From Salinibacterium sp. (GTDB lineage: Bacteria > Actinomycetota > Actinomycetes > Actinomycetales > Microbacteriaceae): a stretch of 9,993 nt of DNA. Positions 1 to 5,653 of the stretch are shown here, piece by piece. Location: NCBI GenBank assembly GCA_004297555.1, contig SCSV01000007.1:1-9993 (forward strand), in the 5' to 3' direction. Made by a program: the position numbers and the translations under genes. Below the pieces are notes generated by a model. That model was not told the DNA's origin. It was given only the letters and a program-made list of their open reading frames with translations, and made no database searches. Position 1 is the first letter of the stretch, and each line of letters starts with the position of its first letter.

Positions 1-137
1 ACAGGTGTACCGAGGGCTGTCGCTAATGACACCAGGCTCTGCGGCTCGTCGGCGACCATGAGGATCGCCTCAAGGCTGCGCTCCACATCGCCCACCACTC
101 GCGCACCGAGCAGTTCCTCTTGCACGTCAGTTCCCAT
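1..137 (-). CDS. scpB: Segregation and condensation protein B, N-terminal part (runs off the window)
   Basis: This is the first 45 codons of ScpB. ScpB is the winged-helix kite subunit that binds the ScpA kleisin and, with SMC, compacts and segregates the chromosome. The visible protein starts MGTDVQEELL and continues into SLEAILMVADEP at residues 21-32, which resembles the usual ScpB opening helix (an L-E-A-x-L-x-x-A-D-E-P pattern). Position directly after scpA supports the call. The chosen start is the ATG at 137-135, two bases after the scpA stop; a GTG at 125-123 is an alternative. Both have a GGGA about 6-7 nt upstream. The start lies in the second copy of a 13-bp tandem duplication (see the repeat at 125-150). 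An upstream ATG at 150-148 has the better Shine-Dalgarno but reads only seven codons to a stop. A TTA codon, rare in high-GC actinobacteria, is present. The remaining three quarters of the gene are outside the window. Confidence 0.85.
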   Translation of the reverse strand, partial: MGTDVQEELLGARVVGDVERSLEAILMVADEPQSLVSLATALGTP

Positions 138-150
138 CGTCAGTTCCCAT
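125..150. repeat. Perfect 13-bp tandem duplication across the scpA stop and scpB start
   Basis: The 13-mer cgtcagttcccat occurs at 125-137 and again, without spacer, at 138-150. On the coding strand each copy reads ATGGGAACTGACG. The upstream copy carries the scpA stop codon (TGA at 142-140). Each copy offers an ATG (150-148 and 137-135). The ATG at 150 follows GGGAG by 6 nt but, because 13 is not a multiple of three, now opens only a seven-codon frame that stops at 129-127. The ATG at 137 is in frame with ScpB. With only one copy, scpB would start inside scpA and overlap it by 11 nt, so the duplication looks like a recent replication slip that changed how scpB is initiated. Confidence 0.9.
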
Positions 151-979
151 AATCGGCTCCCAGGTTGGCAAGGCTTTCGTCGGACCAGTTCTGCGAGGTC
201 CAGCGCACGGTGAGTTCGCCGAGGGGTTCGATTTGCTCGAAGCTCACGGCATCCCCTCGATACAGTTCGAGCACGGCGAGGAAGCGCGCGACGATCACGC
301 CCTGATGGTCGGCGCCGGCGATGAGTTGCCGGAAGGTCATCGCCTCGCCCCGCCGCAGCAGCGCGACCACATGCGCCGCCTGCTCGCGCACGCTCACGAG
401 CGGGGCGTGCAGGTGGTCGAAGGCGACGCTCGGGATCTCGCGCGGAGCGAGGGCGAGCATGGCGAGGGCGGCGAAGTCGTCGGCAGTGAGCGTCCACACC
501 AGCTCGGGCGTTTGGGCGCGGTACTTGTCTTCGAGCCGAACCGAACGCACATGCCGGGTGCTCTCGGTCTCGATGCGAGAGCCGAGCCAGGCGGATGCCT
601 CCTTGAAGGCCCGGTATTGCAACAAGCGGGCGAAGAGCAGGTCGCGTGCCTCGAGCAAGGCGACATCTTCGGCGTCGACGAGTTCGCCCTGCGGCAGCAG
701 CCCGGCGACCTTCAGGTCGAGCAGGGTTGCCGCGACGACGAGGAACTCGCTGGCCTGGTCGAGCTCCTCCACCGAGTCGAGCGCGCGCAGGTACGAGATG
801 AACTCGTCAGTAATTGTGGAGAGCGAGACCTCGGTGATGTCGAGCTCGTGCTTGGCGATGAGCGAGAGCAGCAGATCGAAGGGGCCGTTGAAGTTGCTGA
901 GGCTGACGGAGAATCCGTCGATCTCCGAATCCAGTTCGCCCGCTCCGAGCTGCCCCGTGCCGCTAGGCGACTGCGCCAC
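140..979 (-). CDS. scpA: Segregation and condensation protein A (kleisin of the SMC complex)
   Basis: ScpA bridges the SMC head domains and binds ScpB, forming the bacterial condensin that organises the nucleoid. The product is 279 aa, a normal length for the family. After a variable start of about 25 residues comes the hallmark N-terminal kleisin segment FNGPFDLLLSLIAKHELDI (about residues 30-48), followed by the helical SMC-neck-binding region. The middle is acidic and Ala/Leu-rich, and the C-terminal part (FRQLIAGADHQGVIVARFLAVLELYRGDAVSFEQ) is the winged-helix domain that contacts the SMC cap. The start is a GTG at 979-977, which overlaps the 3' end of the parA-like gene by 17 nt; no strong Shine-Dalgarno is visible, so translational coupling is likely. 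It is followed after 2 nt by scpB. Family assignment is firm; the exact start is less certain. Confidence 0.95.
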   Translation of the reverse strand: MAQSPSGTGQLGAGELDSEIDGFSVSLSNFNGPFDLLLSLIAKHELDITEVSLSTITDEFISYLRALDSVEELDQASEFLVVAATLLDLKVAGLLPQGELVDAEDVALLEARDLLFARLLQYRAFKEASAWLGSRIETESTRHVRSVRLEDKYRAQTPELVWTLTADDFAALAMLALAPREIPSVAFDHLHAPLVSVREQAAHVVALLRRGEAMTFRQLIAGADHQGVIVARFLAVLELYRGDAVSFEQIEPLGELTVRWTSQNWSDESLANLGADYGN

Positions 980-1850
980 GGGAGATCAACTCTTTGGCGA
1001 GCTGGCGATACGAGTCCGCGGCCGAGTGCTCGGGAGCGAAACTGGTGATCGGCGCCCCGGCGACACTCGCATCCGGGAACTTCACAGTGCGGCCGATGAC
1101 CGTTTCGAGCACGCGGTCGCCGAAGGTCTCGACGACGCGCTCGAGCACCTCGCGCGAGTGCAGCGTACGCGCGTCGTACATAGTGGCAAGGATGCCGTCG
1201 AGCTCGATCGCGGGGTTCAGCCGGTCGCGCACCTTGTCGATCGTCTCGACCAACAGGGCGACACCGCGCAGGGCGAAGAACTCGCACTCGAGCGGGATGA
1301 GCACGCCGTGCGCGGCGGTGAGCGCGTTGACGGTGAGCAGGCCGAGCGAGGGCTGGCAGTCGATCAGGATCACGTCGTACTGGTCACTGATCTTGGCGAG
1401 CACCCGCGCCAGGATCGTCTCGCGGGCCACCTCGTTGACGAGGTGCACCTCGGCCGCCGAGAGATCGATGTTGGCGGGGATCACATCGAGGTTCGGATAG
1501 ATGGTGTGGATGACCGCTTCGGCCGGGTTCTTCACCGTGCCGAGCAGCAGATCGTAGATCGTCGTGACATCGTGGGTCGGCACGCCCAGGCCAGCGGAGA
1601 GCGCGCCCTGCGGGTCGAAGTCGATCGCGAGCACGCGCCTGCCGTACTCAGCGAGCGCGGCCCCGAGGTTGATCGTGCTCGTCGTCTTGCCGACGCCGCC
1701 CTTCTGGTTCGACAGCGAGATGATGCGAGCCGGGCCGTGGCCGCGCAGCTTGGGCGGTGTCGCGAACTCGGTCTGCGGGCGGCCCGTCGGGCCCATGACG
1801 GGAGGTTCCAGCCCCGGCAGCACCGTGGAGTCTTGCCGCTGCGCAGTCAT
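963..1850 (-). CDS. ParA/Soj-type ATPase, orphan partner of scpAB
   Basis: This is a ParA/MinD-superfamily ATPase of 295 aa from the ATG at 1850-1848. A variable tail of about 40 residues (MTAQRQDSTVLPGLEPP...) is typical of the actinobacterial copy next to scpA. The deviant Walker A box KGGVGKTT spans residues 50-57, with the signature lysine K50 and P-loop K55. Next are DFDPQGALS (about 77-85) and Walker B VILIDCQPSLG (about 160-170). The C-terminal part VKFPDASVAGAPI is typical of Soj proteins. No parB lies beside it, and in related genomes the ParA that works with ParB is near oriC. This is therefore probably the Rv1708-like orphan, whose role is not settled, and I give no symbol. The frame can be extended to a GTG at 1895, but TACACT lies exactly 6 nt before the ATG and fits a leaderless promoter, so I prefer the ATG. 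The gene overlaps scpA by 17 nt, and parA-scpA-scpB is a probable operon. Confidence 0.9.
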   Translation of the reverse strand: MTAQRQDSTVLPGLEPPVMGPTGRPQTEFATPPKLRGHGPARIISLSNQKGGVGKTTSTINLGAALAEYGRRVLAIDFDPQGALSAGLGVPTHDVTTIYDLLLGTVKNPAEAVIHTIYPNLDVIPANIDLSAAEVHLVNEVARETILARVLAKISDQYDVILIDCQPSLGLLTVNALTAAHGVLIPLECEFFALRGVALLVETIDKVRDRLNPAIELDGILATMYDARTLHSREVLERVVETFGDRVLETVIGRTVKFPDASVAGAPITSFAPEHSAADSYRQLAKELISRGAVA

Positions 1851-1856
1851 GCTCAA

Positions 1857-1862
1857 AGTGTA
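1857..1862 (-). promoter_or_regulatory. Candidate -10 element for the parA-scpA-scpB operon (leaderless)
   Basis: TACACT on the minus strand ends exactly 6 nt before the ATG at 1850, the geometry expected if transcription starts at the A of the start codon (TANNNT plus 6 nt), as is common in actinobacteria. There is no good Shine-Dalgarno at this ATG, which agrees with a leaderless message. I see no convincing -35 box. Confidence 0.4.
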
Positions 1863-1936
1863 AGCCGCCCTCTTGCGAGAGCCGGGTGCATACACGCGCC
1901 GCGCGCGGGCTCACCTCCACCACAGGTTGAAGGTTG

Positions 1937-1959
1937 CGGGGCTGCGCGGCGGCACCCCG
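1937..1959. repeat. Short GC-rich hairpin flanked by GGTTGCGG boxes
   Basis: Arms at 1937-1945 and 1952-1959 form 8 base pairs with one bulged C (1942) around a 6-nt loop (gcggcg). A GGTTGCGG octamer lies at 1932-1939, overlapping the left arm, and another at 1963-1970 just to the right. No U-tract follows on either strand, so it is not a standard intrinsic terminator. It may be a worn relative of the two larger palindromes to its right. Confidence 0.35.
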
Positions 1960-1996
1960 TTTGGTTGCGGCGCACCGCTCCCCCGCCCACCCCCTG

Positions 1997-2072
1997 TAGG
2001 TTGCGGAGGATGACACACCGCTGTAGCAGTGGTAACCGGGGTGCTGCACGGCGTGTCATCCTCCGCAACCTA
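1997..2072. repeat. Long palindrome IR1 (24-bp arms, one mismatch)
   Basis: The left arm 1997-2020 begins taggttgcggaggatgac and the right arm 2049-2072 is its inverse with a single difference (A2017 against C2052; G-U in the minus-strand RNA). Bulging C2021 adds 7 more pairs (2022-2028 with 2042-2048, one G-U), leaving a 13-nt loop. This gives a stem of about 31 bp, far more than a terminator needs, and there is no U-tract. It lies downstream of xerD and upstream of parA. It is related to the neighbouring palindrome at 2100-2179 through the core cggaggaYgacacRccg. A REP-like element, a miniature mobile element end or a strong transcription barrier are all possible. Confidence 0.8.
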
Positions 2073-2099
2073 AATGCGTGACCGGATGCACGCGGGCAA

Positions 2100-2179
2100 C
2101 AACCGTTTCGGAGGACGACACACCGCTGGCGAGCATCCCGCAGGCGCAGCACCCGGCGTGTCGTCCTCCGGAATGGTTG
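2100..2179. repeat. Long palindrome IR2 (26-bp arms, three mismatches), related to IR1
   Basis: Arms at 2100-2125 and 2154-2179 are inverse copies with three differences; the inner 17 bp (2109-2125 with 2154-2170) have only one. The loop is 28 nt. The left arm aligns with that of IR1 at about 19 of 24 positions. At one aligned position IR1 has T-A (T2011 with A2058) and IR2 has C-G (C2116 with G2163), so both sides of the pair changed together. That implies either selection for the folded form or arm-to-arm copying. No open reading frame or transposase accompanies it. Confidence 0.75.
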
Positions 2180-2181
2180 CG

Positions 2182-2257
2182 GGCGCGGTCAGCGGATGCG
2201 ACGGGTCGGGTTAGCAGGCGGGGTCAGCGGGGCGGGCGGCGCCGGCGCGGTCAGCGG
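2182..2257. repeat. Three 14-bp direct repeats around the xerD stop codon
   Basis: ggcgcggtcagcgg occurs at 2182-2195 and 2244-2257, and with one change (ggcggggtcagcgg) at 2217-2230. The copy at 2244-2257 contains the xerD stop codon (TGA at 2253-2251). The other two lie in non-coding DNA just downstream. They may be slipped copies of the xerD 3' end or short interspersed repeats. Confidence 0.7.
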
Positions 2258-3183
2258 GCGCGCGGGTGGGCGGTCGTATACATGTCGCGGAGGGTGTCCG
2301 CAGTGACAAGCGTGTAGATCTGCGTGGTCGCGACCGAGGAGTGGCCGAGTAGCTCCTGCACGACGCGCACGTCGGCGCCGCCCGCGAGCAGATGCGTCGC
2401 GAAGGAATGGCGGAACGTGTGTGGTGAGATCTCGACGCCGAGCTGCGCGCGCTCGGCGGCCGCGCGAATCAGCAGCCAGGCATTTTGCCGTGACAGGCGC
2501 GGGCCGCGCAGTCCGAGAAACAGGGCGGGCGTGGACTTCCCGCGGGCCGAGAGCACAGGTCGCGCCCGCACCAGGTAGGTCTCGATCGCGGCTCGCGCGA
2601 AGCTGCCGACCGGCACGATGCGCTGTTTGCTGCCCTTGCCAAACAGGCGCACGACATCCCCGTCGATCACGTCGTCGACGTTGAGCGCGACCGCCTCGGA
2701 GATGCGCGCACCTGTCGCGTACAGCAGCTCGAGCAGGGCCTTGTCGCGCATCGCGCGCAGCTCGTCGCCGTCGGTCGCGGCAAGCACCGCGGCCATCTGC
2801 TCGATCGAGATCGCCTTCGGCAGGCGCAGCGCGAGCTTCGGCGGCTTGGCCTCGGCCGCGACATCCACCTCGACGATGCCCTCGTCGCGCAGAAAACGGT
2901 GGAAGCCGCGCACCGATGACAGCATGCGCGCCAGCGATGAAGCAGTGAGCGGATGCTCGGAGCGCGAGCGCAGCTCGAGCGCGAACGCCGACACGTCCGC
3001 GGGCGTGATGAGGGCCGGGTCAGTGATGCCGCGCGTCGCGAGCGACTCCTCGTACTTCGCCAGATCGCGCCGGTAGGCCTGCACGGTGTTCTCCGACAGG
3101 CCGCGCTCGATCGACACGTGCCTCAGGTACCGGTCGATCGCGACCGCAACCGTGACCGCGATTGGAACCGGCGCCTCGCTCAT
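2251..3183 (-). CDS. xerD: Tyrosine recombinase XerD (chromosome dimer resolution)
   Basis: XerD, with XerC, resolves chromosome dimers at the dif site near the terminus. The product is 310 aa from the ATG at 3183-3181. It has an N-terminal SAM-like core-binding domain (about residues 10-100, with GLSENTVQAYRRDL) and a C-terminal catalytic domain carrying the full set of active residues: R160 in ATGARISE, K183 in FGKGSKQR, H255 and R258 in HTFRHSFATHLL, H281 in LGHSSVATTQIY, and the nucleophile Y290. The LGHSS and ATHLL strings are those of Xer proteins rather than phage integrases. The frame could extend to 3216, but the ATG at 3183 overlaps the NUDIX stop as ATGA, a classic coupled start. 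Position after pyrG and the NUDIX gene matches the actinobacterial xerD locus. It is the last gene of its probable operon. Confidence 0.95.
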   Translation of the reverse strand: MSEAPVPIAVTVAVAIDRYLRHVSIERGLSENTVQAYRRDLAKYEESLATRGITDPALITPADVSAFALELRSRSEHPLTASSLARMLSSVRGFHRFLRDEGIVEVDVAAEAKPPKLALRLPKAISIEQMAAVLAATDGDELRAMRDKALLELLYATGARISEAVALNVDDVIDGDVVRLFGKGSKQRIVPVGSFARAAIETYLVRARPVLSARGKSTPALFLGLRGPRLSRQNAWLLIRAAAERAQLGVEISPHTFRHSFATHLLAGGADVRVVQELLGHSSVATTQIYTLVTADTLRDMYTTAHPRAR

Positions 3184-3830
3184 CGCGCGGAGCGTTCGGC
3201 CGGATGCCGCGGCCACGGTGTATCCCCATCGCCGAGGTTCTGCCAGCCGCTCGCCCTACCGGCGTGCGCGCTGAGCAGGCCGATCATGAGGATCGAGTTC
3301 TGCACGTCGTGCGCGAGCACGGCATTCACCGCCTCGTCGAGCGGCACCCAGCGCAACTCGATCTCGGCCTCCTCGTCAGTGCGCTCGTAAACCTCGTTCG
3401 CCGCGCTGATGCCACGCGCCAGATAGATGCGGATCACTTCGTTGCTGCCGCCGGGCGAGCTCGCGAACTCGCTCAGCAGAGCCCAGTCCTCGGCGACGAG
3501 GTCGGCCTCCTCGGCGAGCTCGCGCTTGGCGGTGCGCAGTGGCGACTCGCCCTGCTCGTCGAGCAATCCGGCAGGCAGCTCCCACTCGCGCGCCCGCACC
3601 GGGTGGCGGTACTGCTTGATCAGGAGCACTCGCTCGCGCTCATCGAGAGCGAGCACCGCGACAGCCCCGGTGTGGGCCATGAACTCGCGGGTGATCTCGG
3701 CGTCTGTTTCGTCGCCGTTGGTGTCACCGAGGCGAAAGCGCTCGCGATCGATGTTCCACACCATGCCGGTGAAAACCGTCTCGGTCGAGAGCACCGGTAG
3801 TTCGACGAGTTCGTCGCGAAGCTCAGACAT
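3180..3830 (-). CDS. NUDIX hydrolase, ADP-ribose pyrophosphatase type
   Basis: This family hydrolyses nucleoside diphosphates linked to another moiety, and this subfamily usually takes ADP-ribose to AMP and ribose 5-phosphate. The protein is 216 aa from the ATG at 3830. The NUDIX box lies at residues 88-111: G88, E95, then RELAEE (103-108), whose glutamates bind the metal. The spacing from G88 to E95 is one residue longer than the textbook motif, and the usual glycine near the end is replaced (EEADL); as far as I recall both occur in related actinobacterial proteins, for example the longer spacing in Rv1700. Upstream ELPAG and downstream SPGGSNE fit the ADP-ribose subgroup. A GTG directly before (3833) could also be the start. 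GGGTGG lies about 4 nt before the ATG. It follows pyrG by about 30 nt and overlaps xerD by 4 nt. The substrate is inferred. Confidence 0.92.
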   Translation of the reverse strand: MSELRDELVELPVLSTETVFTGMVWNIDRERFRLGDTNGDETDAEITREFMAHTGAVAVLALDERERVLLIKQYRHPVRAREWELPAGLLDEQGESPLRTAKRELAEEADLVAEDWALLSEFASSPGGSNEVIRIYLARGISAANEVYERTDEEAEIELRWVPLDEAVNAVLAHDVQNSILMIGLLSAHAGRASGWQNLGDGDTPWPRHPAERSAR

Positions 3831-3863
3831 CACGCCACCCGCTGGATCCGGTCGGTCATGCCG

Positions 3864-5564
3864 TTAGGCATCAGCCGGCACAGGAACCTCGAACAGGCGG
3901 CTCGCCTGCTGGCGCTCCAGCGCCGCGCCGATCAGACCGCGGAAGAGCGGATGCGCGTGGTTCGGCCGCGACCGAAGCTCCGGATGTGCCTGCGTGCCGA
4001 CGTAGAACGGGTGCACGTCGCGCGGCAGTTCCACGAACTCGACGAGGGTGCGGTCGGGTGAGATTCCGGAGAAGACGAGTCCGGCATCCGCAATTTGTTG
4101 ACGGTAGGCGTTGTTCACTTCGTAGCGGTGGCGGTGCCGCTCGGCGGCGTGCTCCGAGCCGTATAGCGAGGCCACGATCGAACCGGGTTTGAGCGCGGCT
4201 TCGTAGAGCCCGAGGCGCATCGTGCCGCCGAGGTCGCCGCCCTCAATGATGGCGATCTGCTCGGCCATGGTCGCGATCACCGGGAATTCGGTGTCGGGGT
4301 CGAATTCGCTGGATGATGCGCCCGCGAGACCGACGATATCCCGCGCATATTCGATCACCATGCACTGCAGGCCGAGGCAGAGACCGAGCGTCGGGATGCC
4401 ATTCTCGCGCGCGAACTTGAGCGCGCCGAGCTTTCCTTGGATGCCGCGCACCCCGAAGCCGCCGGGGATGAGCATGCCGTCGAGGTCGGCGAGGTTGCGC
4501 GCCGCGCCTTCCGGCGTCTCGCACTCATCGGAGGCGACCCAGCGGATTGAGACCTTCGCGTGGTGGGCGAACCCGCCGGCCTTGAGCGCCTCGGTGACCG
4601 AGAGGTAGGCATCGGGCAGGTCGATGTACTTGCCGACTAGGCCGATCGTGACCTCGTGCTTCGGGTCGTGCACGGTCTCGAGAAGTTCGCTCCAGCCATC
4701 CCAATTCACATCACCGGCGACCAGGCCGAGCTGGCCGATGATGTACGCGTCAAGGCCCTGCTCGTGCAGCATGGTCGGGATGTCGTAGATGCTCGGCACA
4801 TCGATCGCATTGACGACGGCGGCTTCATCGACGTCGCACATGAGCGCGATCTTGCGCTTGTTGCCCTCGGAAACCGGGCGGTCACTCCGCAGCACGAGTG
4901 CGTCGGGCTGGATACCGATGCTGCGAAGCGCGGCGACAGAGTGCTGCGTGGGCTTGGTCTTCTGCTCGCCCGAGGCGTTCATGAAGGGCACGAGCGACAC
5001 ATGCACGAAGAACACGTTCTTGCGGCCGAGCTCGTGGCGCACCTGCCGCGCGGACTCGATGAACGGCTGGCTCTCGATGTCGCCGACGGTGCCACCGATC
5101 TCCGTGATGATCACGTCGGGGCGCGGGTTCGCGTCATCGAAGGGGCCCGTGGCCTGCAGACGCATCCGCCGTTTGATTTCATCGGTGATGTGCGGGATGA
5201 CCTGCACCGTGTCACCCAAATACTCACCCCTGCGCTCCCGGGCGATCACGGTCGAGTAGATCTGGCCGGTCGTGACATTAGCGGCCTGGCTGAGGTTGAT
5301 GTCGAGGAAGCGCTCGTAGTGGCCGATGTCGAGGTCGGTCTCGGCGCCGTCATCGGTGACGAACACCTCGCCGTGCTGGAACGGGTTCATCGTGCCCGGA
5401 TCGACGTTGAGATAGGGGTCGAGTTTCTGCATGACAACACGCAGGCCCCGGGCGGTGAGAAGGTTGCCGAGACTGGCGGCGGTAAGGCCCTTGCCGAGGG
5501 AGGAGACGACCCCACCGGTCACGAAAATGTGTTTGGTCACGGGCCCGTCGGAATTGTCCACCAC
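3864..5564 (-). CDS. pyrG: CTP synthase (glutamine hydrolysing)
   Basis: CTP synthase converts UTP, ATP and glutamine to CTP, the last step of de novo pyrimidine nucleotide synthesis. The product is 566 aa, full length. The N-terminal synthetase domain opens with the P-loop GGVVSSLGKGLTAAS (17-31; K25) and holds the LDPYLNVDPGTMNPFQHGE signature (48-66), EIGGTVGDIES (155-165) and KPTQHS (204-209). The C-terminal class I glutamine amidotransferase domain has the oxyanion region IPGGFGVRG (366-374), nucleophile C396 in LGLCLGLQ, and H527 and E529 in GTQAHPELRSRP. The start is GTG at 5564 (a second GTG follows at once); TAGAAT lies 8 nt upstream, so the message may be leaderless or nearly so. 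It begins a probable operon with the NUDIX gene and xerD and is divergent from the lipoprotein gene. Confidence 0.98.
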   Translation of the reverse strand: MVDNSDGPVTKHIFVTGGVVSSLGKGLTAASLGNLLTARGLRVVMQKLDPYLNVDPGTMNPFQHGEVFVTDDGAETDLDIGHYERFLDINLSQAANVTTGQIYSTVIARERRGEYLGDTVQVIPHITDEIKRRMRLQATGPFDDANPRPDVIITEIGGTVGDIESQPFIESARQVRHELGRKNVFFVHVSLVPFMNASGEQKTKPTQHSVAALRSIGIQPDALVLRSDRPVSEGNKRKIALMCDVDEAAVVNAIDVPSIYDIPTMLHEQGLDAYIIGQLGLVAGDVNWDGWSELLETVHDPKHEVTIGLVGKYIDLPDAYLSVTEALKAGGFAHHAKVSIRWVASDECETPEGAARNLADLDGMLIPGGFGVRGIQGKLGALKFARENGIPTLGLCLGLQCMVIEYARDIVGLAGASSSEFDPDTEFPVIATMAEQIAIIEGGDLGGTMRLGLYEAALKPGSIVASLYGSEHAAERHRHRYEVNNAYRQQIADAGLVFSGISPDRTLVEFVELPRDVHPFYVGTQAHPELRSRPNHAHPLFRGLIGAALERQQASRLFEVPVPADA

Positions 5565-5653
5565 GGGGTTTCATTCTATGCCGGGATGGGGGCTGCTTGT
5601 TCCGACGCGCGGTGCGTCTGTTCGCAGCCGCGAGCGGCAGCTATCGTTCAAGA
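5565..5653. promoter_or_regulatory. Divergent promoter region between pyrG and the lipoprotein gene
   Basis: This 89-bp gap separates two divergent starts. For pyrG, TAGAAT (5573-5578, minus strand) lies 8 nt before the GTG. For the lipoprotein, TATCGT (5642-5647, plus strand) lies exactly 6 nt before the ATG. Neither has a convincing -35 box. Between them is a nested inverted repeat: GCTGC at 5592-5596 with GCAGC at 5624-5628, enclosing GACGC at 5604-5608 with GCGTC at 5614-5618. This could be an operator serving both promoters, but the arms are only 5 bp each and chance is possible in GC-rich DNA. Confidence 0.4.

Larger units (their letters stand above)
1851..2250. other. Gene-free, repeat-rich interval between xerD and the parA-like gene
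   Basis: About 400 bp holds no credible gene. Frames that can be read here on either strand translate the palindromes or shadow the end of parA. From right to left it contains two of the three 14-bp direct repeats near the xerD stop (2182-2230), two long palindromes (2100-2179 and 1997-2072), a short hairpin (1937-1959) and the putative parA promoter. The octamer GGTTGCGG occurs four times on the plus strand (1932, 1963, 1999 and 2175) and once inverted at 2063-2070. In Mycobacterium the matching xerD-parA gap is also filled with unrelated genes, so this is a plausible tolerant site for insertions. Confidence 0.7.

Noticed and set aside
1997..2072. Intrinsic terminator of the xerD operon
   Set aside because: The stem is much longer than needed and neither strand has a following U-tract; termination here is possible but not shown.
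321..2081. Long plus-strand frame of 586 codons opposite scpA and parA
   Set aside because: Its translation is low-complexity Ser/Arg and acidic sequence typical of antisense frames in GC-rich DNA, while the opposite strand encodes clear ParA and ScpA motifs.
1853..2152. Minus-strand frame of 99 codons through the palindromes
   Set aside because: It mainly translates the repeated palindrome arms (RCVVLRN and RCVILRN recur) and runs into the parA start; no Shine-Dalgarno or domain supports it.
1997..2179. Integron attC sites
   Set aside because: The palindromes have the right scale but lack GTTRRRY/RYYYAAC ends, and no integron integrase or cassette gene is nearby.
1932..2257. CRISPR array
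   Set aside because: The repeats are short, unevenly spaced and partly inverted, with no regular unique spacers and no cas genes.
2251..3183. XerD as a mobile-element integrase
   Set aside because: Its motifs, length and place in the pyrG-NUDIX-xerD-parA order are those of the housekeeping recombinase; there are no att sites or element genes beside it.
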